Assembly (NCBI RefSeq): GCF_013409365.1 | Contig: NZ_JACCBA010000001.1 | Location: forward strand, 1,178,001-1,242,000 | Reading direction: 5' to 3' | Length of the DNA stretch: 64,000 nt | Origin: Actinomadura luteofluorescens | GTDB taxonomy: Bacteria > Actinomycetota > Actinomycetes > Streptosporangiales > Streptosporangiaceae | Shown here: positions 50,467 to 58,034 of the stretch, in pieces | Position numbering within the stretch: the stretch's first letter is position 1 | Layout of the letters: every line of letters starts with the position of its first letter | Program-made: the position numbers and the translations under genes | The notes under the pieces: model-generated | The model's input: the letters and a program-made list of their open reading frames with translations, nothing else | The model's database searches: none | What the model was told of the DNA's origin: nothing

Positions 50467-51378
50467 ATGAGAGCACTCCTTCCCGAAGCGGGATCGGTGG
50501 CGTTCGGCGAGGCCGACGAGCCGGTGCCCCGGCCGGACGAGGCGCTGCTGAAGGTCGCGGCGTTCTCGGTGAACCGGGGCGAGCTGTTCCAGCTGGAGTC
50601 CGACCGGCCCGGGTGGCGGCCCGGCAAGGACGTCGCGGGCCTCGTCGTCCAGGCGGCCGCCGACGGGACGGGGCCACCGGCCTGCAGCCGGGTCGTGGGG
50701 CATCCGCCGTCGGCGGGCTGGGCGGAGTACGTCGCCGTCCCCACCTCGTCGCTCGCCGAGATCCCCGCCTCCGTGTCCGTGCGGTCGGCCGCCGCGCTGC
50801 CGCTGGCCGGGCTCACCGCGCTGCGCCTGCTGCGCGCGTCCGGCGCCACGGCTGGGACGCGCGTCCTGCTGACCGGCGCGTCAGGAGGGGTCGGGCACTG
50901 TCTCGTCGAGCTCGCGGCCGCCGCGGGAGCCGAGGTCACCGCCGTCACGGCCACGTCCGATCGCGGGCGGCGGCTCGCCGAGCTGGGCGCCACGGTCGTC
51001 CACGATGTGCGGGACGCGGTCGGCCCGTTCGACGTCGCCCTGGAGTCCACGGGCGGGCACGTCCTGCCGCTCGCGCTGGCGCGCGTGAGGCCCGGCGGCA
51101 CGCTGATCTGGTTCGGTCAGGCGAGCCGCCGGCCCGTGACGCTCGACTTCTTCGCCTTCTTCGACGGCCCGGAATCCGCATCCATCAGGCACTTCCACTA
51201 CGCGGGCGCCCCGTACGGGGAGGATCTCGCGACACTCGTCCGGCTGACCGCGGCCGGGCGCCTGCACCCCGAACTCGGCCGCGTCGCCGACTGGAGCGAG
51301 ACCGCCGCCGTCCTCACCGATCTCCGCGAGCGCCGCGTACGCGGCAACGCCGTCCTCACCCTGGAGCAGAACCGATGA
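50467..51378 (+). CDS. Zinc-binding-type alcohol dehydrogenase/quinone reductase (MDR family)
   Basis: A 303-aa medium-chain dehydrogenase/reductase. The N-terminal GroES-like part has AAFSVNRGELFQLES and the Rossmann part has VLLTGASGGVGHCLVELAAAAGAEVTAVT (NADPH-binding). Structural-zinc Cys residues are lacking, as in quinone reductases (QOR). It likely reduces quinones or other electrophiles. Divergent from and probably regulated by the LysR gene; its stop overlaps the ATG of the hydrolase. Confidence 0.87.
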   Translation: MRALLPEAGSVAFGEADEPVPRPDEALLKVAAFSVNRGELFQLESDRPGWRPGKDVAGLVVQAAADGTGPPACSRVVGHPPSAGWAEYVAVPTSSLAEIPASVSVRSAAALPLAGLTALRLLRASGATAGTRVLLTGASGGVGHCLVELAAAAGAEVTAVTATSDRGRRLAELGATVVHDVRDAVGPFDVALESTGGHVLPLALARVRPGGTLIWFGQASRRPVTLDFFAFFDGPESASIRHFHYAGAPYGEDLATLVRLTAAGRLHPELGRVADWSETAAVLTDLRERRVRGNAVLTLEQNR

Positions 51379-52403
51379 CCGCCTTCTTCGACGAGCCCGC
51401 CGCGCCCTTCGCCGCCGCCAACCGGTCGCGCGCCGTCGCCGCCGGCCTCGACCCCCACCAGTACGACGAGGTCACCGCCGGCCTGGCCTCACTGCGCGAG
51501 TGGACGGACGCGTTCACGCGAACCGGGCGGGAGCATCTCGCCCTCGCCGGGGAGGCGCGGCTGACGCGCTCGGCGGGCGAGGCGTTCCGCGACGCCGCGC
51601 TGTGGTTCTATTTCGCCACGGTGCTGCCGAATCCCGACCTCGCCGAGCACGGGCGGGCCGCCGCCGCGTCCGCCGACGCCCTGCGCCGCTCGCTCGCCCG
51701 CCTCGCACCGGACGCCGAGCACCTCACCGGCCCCGAATTCACCGGCGTCCTGCGGCGCCCGTCCCCGGACGCCCCCCTGGTCGTCCTGGTGCCGGGCATG
51801 AACTCCGGCAAGGTCGAGTTCATGCCGATCGCCGAGGCGCTCCTGCACCGCGGCCTCGCCGTGCTCGCCATCGACGGCCCCGGGCAGGGAGAGCTCGCCG
51901 TCCGCGGCCCCTGGGCGGCGGACTACCAGCGGATCGTGCGGCAGGCCTTCGACGCGGTGGACGGTCTGCCTTCCGGCATCGGACTGGTCGGGCTCAGCAT
52001 GGGCGGCTTCCTCGCCTCCGTCGCCGCGCTGCACGAACCGCGGATCGGCGCCGTCGTCACCGTCAGCGGGCCCACCGCCCTCACCTGGGACGAGCTTCCG
52101 CCGTACGTGACGGAGTCGTTCGTCCTGCGCATGGGCGGGGAGGCGGCAGCCCGCGAGTTCGCCGAACGGGTGACCGCTCCACCGGTTCCGCAGCCGCTGC
52201 GCGTCCTGGACGGCGGGCTGGACGTCATCCCGGGCGTCGCCAACGGTGCGGAACTGGCCCGCCGGGCGGCGAACGGCGAGTACGTCCTGATACCCGAGGG
52301 CAACCACCTCCTGGAGAACCGCCGCTGGGCCTGGCTTCCCGGCACCCTCGACTGGCTCGCCGCCCGGCTGGGCCACGACCACGACCCCGCGAGGTCGTTC
52401 TGA
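51375..52403 (+). CDS. Alpha/beta hydrolase (FrsA/EstA-like)
   Basis: A 342-aa hydrolase with a helical N-terminal cap of about 120 residues and an alpha/beta core: VVLVPGMNSGKVEFMPIAEALLHRG, AIDGPGQGE, nucleophile Ser in LVGLSMGGFLASVAALH and late His in PEGNHLLENRR. Cap and GPGQGE resemble 2,6-dihydropseudooxynicotine hydrolase and other C-C bond hydrolases, but the substrate is unknown. ATG 51375 overlaps the quinone reductase stop. Its end abuts a broken SnoaL-like gene. Confidence 0.85.
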   Translation: MTAFFDEPAAPFAAANRSRAVAAGLDPHQYDEVTAGLASLREWTDAFTRTGREHLALAGEARLTRSAGEAFRDAALWFYFATVLPNPDLAEHGRAAAASADALRRSLARLAPDAEHLTGPEFTGVLRRPSPDAPLVVLVPGMNSGKVEFMPIAEALLHRGLAVLAIDGPGQGELAVRGPWAADYQRIVRQAFDAVDGLPSGIGLVGLSMGGFLASVAALHEPRIGAVVTVSGPTALTWDELPPYVTESFVLRMGGEAAAREFAERVTAPPVPQPLRVLDGGLDVIPGVANGAELARRAANGEYVLIPEGNHLLENRRWAWLPGTLDWLAARLGHDHDPARSF

Positions 52404-52583
52404 CCAACGTGGTCGTCGTCGGCGACCAGGTCGTGGCGGAGTGGACGTCAAGGGGGCGGCGCGCGGCGGGAGCGCCCACGACAACCGGTGCCTCGGCGTG
52501 TTCACGGTGCGGAACGGCAAGATCACCTGCGTCCGGGAGTACACCGACACCCAGACGTCGAACGCACCCTGTTGGACTCCTAG
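52403..52583 (+). pseudogene. Remnant of a SnoaL-like (NTF2-fold) gene
   Basis: Three frames together give the second half of a SnoaL-like protein: TNVVVVGDQVVAEWTSRG in one frame, then GGSAHDNRCLGVFTVRNGK and ITCVREYTDTQ in the next, then DVERTLLDS and TAG in the third. The first half is absent and two frameshifts lie near 52445-52460 and 52550. The DNRxLxVFxxRDGKI...REYxD pattern is typical of SnoaL-like proteins. The final TAG (52581-52583) lies in the CTAG end of element copy 2. Confidence 0.65.
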
Positions 52584-52761
52584 GGTCTGTCTCGAAGTGG
52601 CCTCGGCCGCGCACGCGAACGCGTGACCTGCCCGGTGGAGCGAAGCCGGAGGCGAGCGAAGCCGGGCAGATCGCGAAGCGATGCCGCGTTCGCCAAGGCC
52701 AGGTCACGTAGCGAGCCGCCAGGCGAGCGTAGTGGGCCGGGACTGAGAAAACACCGCCTAG
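52580..52761 (-). mobile_element. 182-bp CTAG-bounded MITE-like element, copy 2 (inverted)
   Basis: The reverse complement matches 41128-41309 along its whole length and has the same size. It is bounded by CTAG at 52580-52583 and 52758-52761. As with copy 1 it sits between two convergent frames: the SnoaL remnant stops at TAG 52581-52583 and the minus-strand gene stops at TAG 52758-52760, both within the boundary CTAGs. Confidence 0.75.
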
Positions 52762-53774
52762 CGCGCGAAGACCGCGAGCCGCGCCTCCGCTTCGCCGGGG
52801 GCCAGCTCGCGGAGGCTGACCCGCGATTCCAGCGCCTCGTGCAGGACCGGGTACATGTTCGTCGGGGACCACTGGGCGTGGATCGATTTCTCGTCCAGGA
52901 ACAGGGTGGGAAGGCCGTCGACCACGGGAATCGCCTCGAAGGGCGCGGAACCGGGGAAGAACAGGGCCGGTTTCGCGCCGGCGCCCGGGTAGTGGAATCC
53001 GATCCGCTGGTGGTCGATCAGCTCTTGGGCCTCCTGGTGCTCCTGCGGAGTCAGGCCCTGGTTCCGCGCGTACCGCACGCTCGCGGGGTCGGTCGGCTCG
53101 GCTCCGAGGTACCCGGGGCCCGCGTGGCGTTCGAGAGCGTCCTGCGCGAGCGCGAAGAAGTGGTACATCCGGTCCTGGACGCCGGTCAGGCCGAGGACGA
53201 AGCCGCGCCGGCCGCGCGGGTCCAGCAGCAGGATCTCCCGGCCGTCCAGGAGGGCGAGCACCTCGCGGACGTAGTAGAGGGTCTCGTAGTGGTCTTCCAG
53301 TTCCTCCGCCAACGGCGCGACCTGGGACCGGGCCCGCAGACGCCGCCGCGCGCCCTCGTCGCGGCTGAGCATCGTCATGGCCGCGAGGAGGACGAACGGC
53401 AGGGTGTGGTGGGCCCGGACAAGGTCGGGAGACACCTGGAACAGCTCGTCCTCGGCGCTCACCCCGCCCTGCGCCACGAACTCCTTCGCCAGGTGCAGGC
53501 AACGTTCCGTCACCCGCATGACCGCGTCCACCGGGACGGTCACCGAGCCGCCCCGCTCGACCAGCACCCCGCAGACGAAGGCCATCATCCCCGCGCGGAA
53601 GACGTCGCCGGACTCGAACGCGGCGGCGAGCTCCGCCATGGCGGCGTCGACATCGGTGACGGTCCCCAGGAACGCCTGCACCTCGTCCCTGCCGATCAGG
53701 TCGGTTCCGGCCCGGCATTCGCCCAGGTCACTCGGCTGCCGGACGAACCGTGCGATCCCCACCGTCTGCGACAT
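52758..53774 (-). CDS. Protein of unknown function, 338 aa
   Basis: I do not recognise this protein. It is mainly helical in its first 200 residues (AMAELAAAFESGDVFRAGMMAF, RVTERCLHLAKEFV, LPFVLLAAMTMLSRDEGARRRL), followed by a segment with strands (EILLLDPRGRRGFVLGLTG, LPTLFLDEKSIHA). It has no signal peptide or clear membrane helix. It is the last gene after a MarR and an LLM oxidoreductase, 9 bp from the latter, and also has its own leaderless -10 within the LLM stop codon. Its TAG stop is provided by the repeat element boundary. Confidence 0.75.
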   Translation of the reverse strand: MSQTVGIARFVRQPSDLGECRAGTDLIGRDEVQAFLGTVTDVDAAMAELAAAFESGDVFRAGMMAFVCGVLVERGGSVTVPVDAVMRVTERCLHLAKEFVAQGGVSAEDELFQVSPDLVRAHHTLPFVLLAAMTMLSRDEGARRRLRARSQVAPLAEELEDHYETLYYVREVLALLDGREILLLDPRGRRGFVLGLTGVQDRMYHFFALAQDALERHAGPGYLGAEPTDPASVRYARNQGLTPQEHQEAQELIDHQRIGFHYPGAGAKPALFFPGSAPFEAIPVVDGLPTLFLDEKSIHAQWSPTNMYPVLHEALESRVSLRELAPGEAEARLAVFAR

Positions 53775-53780
53775 CCGATC

Positions 53781-53786
53781 ATGCTA
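53781..53786 (-). promoter_or_regulatory. Leaderless -10 hexamer TAGCAT overlapping the LLM stop
   Basis: On the minus strand TAGCAT ends 6 nt before ATG 53774. The TAG of this hexamer is also the stop codon of the upstream LLM gene. No ribosome binding site is seen. Confidence 0.55.
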
Positions 53787-54761
53787 GCGGCGGGCCGGCC
53801 CCTGGCGGCGCGCCTCCGCCGGGGGGCCGACCTCCTTCGCGACCGCTTCGCGCACTGCGGGGGCGATCTCCTGCCCCCAGCGGCCGATGGAGGCGAGGTC
53901 CTGCGTCCCGCCGCTGGGCGAGAAGAGGGTGAAGCCGGACGCGCCGTGCTCCAGGACCGCCCCGGTCAGCTCCTCGGCCCACTGCTCGGGGGAGCCGCCG
54001 ATCCAGCACCCGTCGCGGTCGCGGGTGGCCGCCAGGGGCCGGTCGGTCACGCGCCCGGGGAGGTTGAAGATCGTGCGGATCTCGCGCGGGTCGCGTCCCG
54101 CGGCGGCCGCGGCCTCGTCGATCACCGGCCGCGACGTGCGGTGGCGCTCGCTGAGCCAGTCCGCCGCGTGGCCGGGGATCCAGCCGTCGGCCACCCGGCC
54201 GGTCGCGGCGAGGGACCTCGGGCCGACCGACCCGGTCCAGACGGGCGGCGCGTCCACGGGAGCCGGCTCGATCTTCTCCACCCAGTAGTGGCGGCCGTGG
54301 TGGGTGACGGGCGAGCCGCCGCCGGCCAGCTTCCTGACCAGGACGATCGCCTCCTCGAAGGCGTCCACGGCGTCGCCGGGCGACAGCCGCGGGACGCCCA
54401 TGTCGGAGATCCGATCCCACAGCCCGCCGGCCCCCATGCCGAGTACGACGCGGCCGCCGGAGAGCGCCGACAGCGACGTCACCGCCCGCGCGAGCAGCGG
54501 AGCCGGCCGGGTCGGCAGGTTCGTGACGTTGGCGAAGCCCGCGATGCGCTCGGTGCGTCCGAGCACGAACCCGATGGCGGCGTAGGCGTCCACGCGATCG
54601 CCGAGGTAGGGGTGGTCCGACAGGGAGAAGTGGTCGAGGCCGTCGCGGTCGGCCTGCCGGGTCATGCGCAGCAGGCCGGGCACGTCCTCGATGCTCGTGT
54701 GCGCGCCGAACCCGAAGAGGGGCACGCTTTCACCGGTGGCCGGAACCGTAGCACTCATCAT
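53784..54761 (-). CDS. LLM-class F420-dependent oxidoreductase
   Basis: A 325-aa luciferase-like protein: FGFGAHTSIEDVPGLLRMTRQADRDGLDHFSLSDHPY, VTNLPTRPAPLLARAVTSLSALSGGRVVLGMGAGG, then PPVWTGSVGPRSLAATGRVADGWIPG. This order fits F420-dependent LLM enzymes. ATG 54761 is chosen over GTG 54776 because GGGAGAG lies 6 nt upstream. It follows the MarR gene on the same strand across two perfect GTTCGTG palindromes, so it is the probable MarR target. Confidence 0.88.
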   Translation of the reverse strand: MMSATVPATGESVPLFGFGAHTSIEDVPGLLRMTRQADRDGLDHFSLSDHPYLGDRVDAYAAIGFVLGRTERIAGFANVTNLPTRPAPLLARAVTSLSALSGGRVVLGMGAGGLWDRISDMGVPRLSPGDAVDAFEEAIVLVRKLAGGGSPVTHHGRHYWVEKIEPAPVDAPPVWTGSVGPRSLAATGRVADGWIPGHAADWLSERHRTSRPVIDEAAAAAGRDPREIRTIFNLPGRVTDRPLAATRDRDGCWIGGSPEQWAEELTGAVLEHGASGFTLFSPSGGTQDLASIGRWGQEIAPAVREAVAKEVGPPAEARRQGPARR

Positions 54762-54787
54762 TCTGGACTCTCCCACGACAGGTTTCA

Positions 54788-54824
54788 GTTCGTGACACGA
54801 ACCATATTAGTTCGTGCCACGAAC
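54788..54824 (-). promoter_or_regulatory. Two perfect MarR-type palindromes
   Basis: GTTCGTG-A-CACGAAC (54788-54802) and GTTCGTG-C-CACGAAC (54810-54824) lie between the MarR and LLM genes, 22 bp centre to centre. A third, slightly degenerate copy is in the MarR promoter. Confidence 0.82.
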
Positions 54825-54844
54825 CGCAACACCCGTCGACCGTC

Positions 54845-55321
54845 TCAGCGCTCCCCGGCGGGCCCTTCGCCGGGCTCCGCGAACACCACCGGGACCTCGT
54901 TGTCCAGCACGACCCGGCCGAGCAGATCGGCGAGCGCACCGCGCTCGGCGTCGCTGAGCCCCTCCGGCAGCCGGTCGATCCGCCGGCAGGTCTCGGCGTA
55001 GAACTCCTCGACCAGCCGGCTCCCCTCGGCGGTCAGCGCGACCCTCACCGCGCGCAGGTCCCGCGGGTCGGGCTCGCGCCGGACCAGGCCGTTGCGCTCG
55101 GTGCGGTCCACCAGGCCGGTGAGGCTCGACTTGGCCAGCCCCAGCATCGCGCCCAGCTCCCCCATCCCCCGCGGCCGCGCCATCAGCACGCACAGCAATT
55201 GCCCCTGCTGCGCCGTGATTCCGTACTCCCGCGCCGACTCGCCATAAACGGCGTTCACAAGGAACGCGCCTCGCACGAGCGCCGCCACTACACCGATCCG
55301 GCCTTCGCCTTCTTTGCCCAC
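54845..55321 (-). CDS. MarR-family transcription regulator
   Basis: A 158-aa winged-helix protein: YGITAQQGQLLCVLMARPRGMGELGAMLGLAKSSLTGLVDRTERNGLVRREPDPRDLRAVRVALTAEG, the full MarR pattern of recognition helix and wing (DPRDLRA). Flanking helices form the dimer interface. GTG 55321 is preceded 6 nt upstream by TACTCT, so the message is leaderless, with a GTTCG-N5-CGAAC operator directly upstream. It likely represses itself and the LLM gene. Confidence 0.9.
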   Translation of the reverse strand: MGKEGEGRIGVVAALVRGAFLVNAVYGESAREYGITAQQGQLLCVLMARPRGMGELGAMLGLAKSSLTGLVDRTERNGLVRREPDPRDLRAVRVALTAEGSRLVEEFYAETCRRIDRLPEGLSDAERGALADLLGRVVLDNEVPVVFAEPGEGPAGER

Positions 55322-55327
55322 CCGCCC

Positions 55328-55356
55328 AGAGTAGCCCGTCAGTTCGCGCGACGAAC
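55328..55356 (-). promoter_or_regulatory. Leaderless promoter and third palindrome of the MarR gene
   Basis: TACTCT on the minus strand (55328-55333) is 6 nt before GTG 55321. GTTCGCGCGACGAAC at 55342-55356 differs at two positions from the two operators before the LLM gene and covers the region upstream of this -10. Confidence 0.65.
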
Positions 55357-55402
55357 TACCGCGCCATCACCGCACACCGCCCCGCGGTCGGAGGTCAGTA
55401 GC

Positions 55403-55452
55403 TTGACAGCTAACATACTTAGCCTTACGGTTGGCTAACGTCATTAGCCAAC
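55403..55452 (+). promoter_or_regulatory. Promoter with overlapping GTTGGCTAA palindrome
   Basis: TTGACA (55403-55408), 17 bp, then TACGGT (55426-55431) form a good promoter. The perfect palindrome GTTGGCTAA-CGTCA-TTAGCCAAC (55430-55452) overlaps the -10 and the start point, as expected for repression of the DUF4260 gene. No adjacent regulator gene matches this site. Confidence 0.7.
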
Positions 55453-55471
55453 GTTCGGAAGGGCCGTCATC

Positions 55472-55879
55472 GTGAACGCAGCCGTCGTCCGGGACTCCGG
55501 CATCCGCACCCTCCGGCGCGCCGCATGGTTCGCCGGGGCGCTCTTCTGGACGGCCTTCGCGGTCCTCGAAGGCGTCAACCACGGGTGGCTCGCGGCGCTC
55601 CTGGCGCTCGCCTTCTTCATCGCCCCCGACCTGACCTTCCTCGTCGGGCTGCGGGACGCCCGCACCGTCGAGCGCGGCCGGCTCCAGCCGCGCGCCGTGC
55701 CGTTCTACAACGCCGCACACCGGGCCCTCGTGCCGCTCGCGCTGATGGTGGTCTACACGTTCACGCCGATGACCTGGGCTCCCTTGTTCGCCGGCCTCTG
55801 CGGCTGGCTGGCCCACATCTCCTTCGACCGCGCCTTCGGCTACGGGCTGCGCACCAAGGAGGGCTTCCAGCGCACCTGA
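55472..55879 (+). CDS. DUF4260 family membrane protein
   Basis: A 135-aa protein with three to four hydrophobic helices (AAWFAGALFWTAFAVLEGV, WLAALLALAFFIAPDLTFLVGL, ALVPLALMVVYTF, LFAGLCGWLAHISF). PDLTFLVGL, YNAAHRALVPL and WLAHISFDRAFGYGLRTKEGF match DUF4260. Role unknown. GTG 55472 is used; the strong repressible promoter upstream suggests inducible expression. The 55880-56054 gap shows no other gene. Confidence 0.85.
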   Translation: MNAAVVRDSGIRTLRRAAWFAGALFWTAFAVLEGVNHGWLAALLALAFFIAPDLTFLVGLRDARTVERGRLQPRAVPFYNAAHRALVPLALMVVYTFTPMTWAPLFAGLCGWLAHISFDRAFGYGLRTKEGFQRT

Positions 55880-56054
55880 CCGCAGGCCCGGCCTGACGAC
55901 GACAGGCGACCGGCCGGCGAGATCACCCTCACGGAGAGTCGGGCGACCGGCACGGTTCATGCCGTGCGTCACACCGGCCCCGAGGCGACGCCAGGGGAAC
56001 ATTCGTGTCTGCTAGAAAAGGCCGGACGCTTGCAGGCCCAACGACGGGTGGCAC

Positions 56055-58031
56055 ATGGAACCCCTCCATCCCGGTGATCCCCGGCGGATCGGACCGTACG
56101 AGCTGGAGGCCCGGCTCGGCGCCGGCGGCATGGGGCAGGTGTTCCTCGGGGCCTCGCCCGGCGCCCGCAGCGTCGCCGTCAAGGTCATCCGCGCCGAGCA
56201 CGCCGAGGACGCGCGGTTCCGGCGGCGGTTCGCCCGCGAGGTCGAGGCGGCCCGCAAGGTCGGCGGGTTCCACACCGCGCAGGTCGTCGACGCCGACTCG
56301 GAGGCCGACGCGCCGTGGCTGGTGACCGCGTTCATCCCGGGGCCGTCCCTCAGGGAGGTGGTCGCCGAGCGCGGGCCCCTCGATCCGGACGATGTCCGGG
56401 CGCTCGCGGCGGGGCTGGCGGAGGGCCTGGCCGCGATCCACGCGTGCGGGCTGGTGCACCGCGACCTCAAGCCCGGCAACGTCATCATGGCGGCGGACGG
56501 GCCCCGGATCATCGACTTCGGCATCGCCCTCGCGACCGACGCGACCGTGCTGACCTCGCACAACGTGGTCGTCGGCACCTACGCCTACATGTCGCCGGAA
56601 CAGGTGCTCGGCGATGTTCCCGGCCCGCCCGGCGACGTGTTCTCGCTCGGCTGCGTCCTCGCCTACGCCGCGACCGGCGGCGGCCCCTTCGACGCCACGT
56701 CCATCCCGGCGATCGTCCACCGCGTCCTGCACGAGGAACCGGACCTGTCCGGACTGCCCGGCGACCTGGCCAACATGATCGCCGCGTGCCTGGCCAAGGA
56801 TCCCGGGCAGCGGCCCACACCGGACGCCCTCATCACCGCGCCGCGGAGCATCGAGGCCCCGACGCCGCGGCCGGCGTCCTCCCCGCCCGGCGACGACGCG
56901 CTCAGCACGCACCCCAACGCGACACGCGTCGCGACACGGCAGCAGGAGGCCCCGGCCGTCGCGCCCGCCGGGCGGGCTCCCGTCGGCCGCCGGGCGCTGC
57001 TCATCGGCGCGGGCGCCGTCACGGCGGCCGCCGCCGTGGCCGTCCCCGCCGGGATCCTCCTGACCCGGAGTGGCGGGAAGGGGGCCGCGGCGCCGCCCGC
57101 GCCCGCCCGGCGTCCGAAGGGCCTGGTCTCCCCCAGCAGCTCGCTCAGCGCCACCGACGTCAAAAGCCTCAGCGAGGTCGCCCTCACCCCCGACGGCCGG
57201 ACCCTCGCCGCCGGGGGGCTGGACTCCACGATCACGCTGTGGGACGCCGCCACCGGACGCGTCCTGCGGACGATCAAGAAGACGGGCTGGGTGAGCGCGC
57301 TGGCGTTCAGCCCGGACGGCCGGTCCATGGCCAGCTCCTGCAGTACCCCCGGGCTCCTGCTCGTCTGGGACGCGGCCACCGGCCGCCTCAAGGTGAACGT
57401 GCGGAGCGGGGAGTTCGGCCTGAACTCGCTGGCCTACAGTCCCGACGGCCGGACGCTCGCGGGCGCCAACCCCGACGTCCGGCTCTTCGACGCCGGCACC
57501 GGCCGCAGGCTGGCGTCGTTCGACCTCCGCCACAGCGGCGTCAACGCGGTCGCCTACAGCCCGGACGGCGGGCTCGTCGCGGCCGGCGTGGACGGGTACT
57601 ACGACAAGCCGCCCGGGAGCACCGTCCAGCTCCTCGACGGCCGGACGCTCCGCAAGCGCGGGCAGCTCGCCGGCCACACCGAGAGCGTCACCGGTGTGGC
57701 GTTCAGCTCCGATGGCAGACGGTTGGCCAGCAGCGGTGCGGACAGGACCGTCCGGATCTGGGATGTCGCCTCACGCCGCGCCCTGCGCGTCATCAAGACG
57801 GGCGATGCGACGGTCAAGGACGCGAAGTTCTCCCCGGACGGCTCGTCCGTCCTCGGTGCGTGCTCCGACCGGACCGTCCGGATCTGGAACGCCGCCACCG
57901 GCGTGCTCACCGCGACGCTCGTCGGCCACCCCCAGTCCGTCGAGCGGATCGTCCTCACCCCGGACGGCCGGACCGTGGCCGGCGTGGGCGGCGCCAAGGC
58001 GGACGGCACCGTGACCCTCTGGAAGGTCTGA
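56055..58031 (+). CDS. Membrane Ser/Thr protein kinase with extracytoplasmic WD40 repeats (copy 1)
   Basis: A 658-aa protein. Residues 12-270 form a Hanks-type kinase: LGAGGMGQVFLG, Lys43 in VAVKV, catalytic Asp137 in VHRDLKPGN, DFGIA and MSPEQ. An Ala/Pro linker leads to RRALLIGAGAVTAAAAVAVPAGILL, the only membrane segment, starting with a Tat-like RRxLL. The C-terminal ~300 residues are seven WD40-type blades with the repeated FSPDGR and LWDAATG. The kinase is inside and the propeller outside, so it probably senses an external ligand. The next gene is a close paralogue, 3 bp away. Confidence 0.9.
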   Translation: MEPLHPGDPRRIGPYELEARLGAGGMGQVFLGASPGARSVAVKVIRAEHAEDARFRRRFAREVEAARKVGGFHTAQVVDADSEADAPWLVTAFIPGPSLREVVAERGPLDPDDVRALAAGLAEGLAAIHACGLVHRDLKPGNVIMAADGPRIIDFGIALATDATVLTSHNVVVGTYAYMSPEQVLGDVPGPPGDVFSLGCVLAYAATGGGPFDATSIPAIVHRVLHEEPDLSGLPGDLANMIAACLAKDPGQRPTPDALITAPRSIEAPTPRPASSPPGDDALSTHPNATRVATRQQEAPAVAPAGRAPVGRRALLIGAGAVTAAAAVAVPAGILLTRSGGKGAAAPPAPARRPKGLVSPSSSLSATDVKSLSEVALTPDGRTLAAGGLDSTITLWDAATGRVLRTIKKTGWVSALAFSPDGRSMASSCSTPGLLLVWDAATGRLKVNVRSGEFGLNSLAYSPDGRTLAGANPDVRLFDAGTGRRLASFDLRHSGVNAVAYSPDGGLVAAGVDGYYDKPPGSTVQLLDGRTLRKRGQLAGHTESVTGVAFSSDGRRLASSGADRTVRIWDVASRRALRVIKTGDATVKDAKFSPDGSSVLGACSDRTVRIWNAATGVLTATLVGHPQSVERIVLTPDGRTVAGVGGAKADGTVTLWKV

Positions 58032-58034
58032 CCC

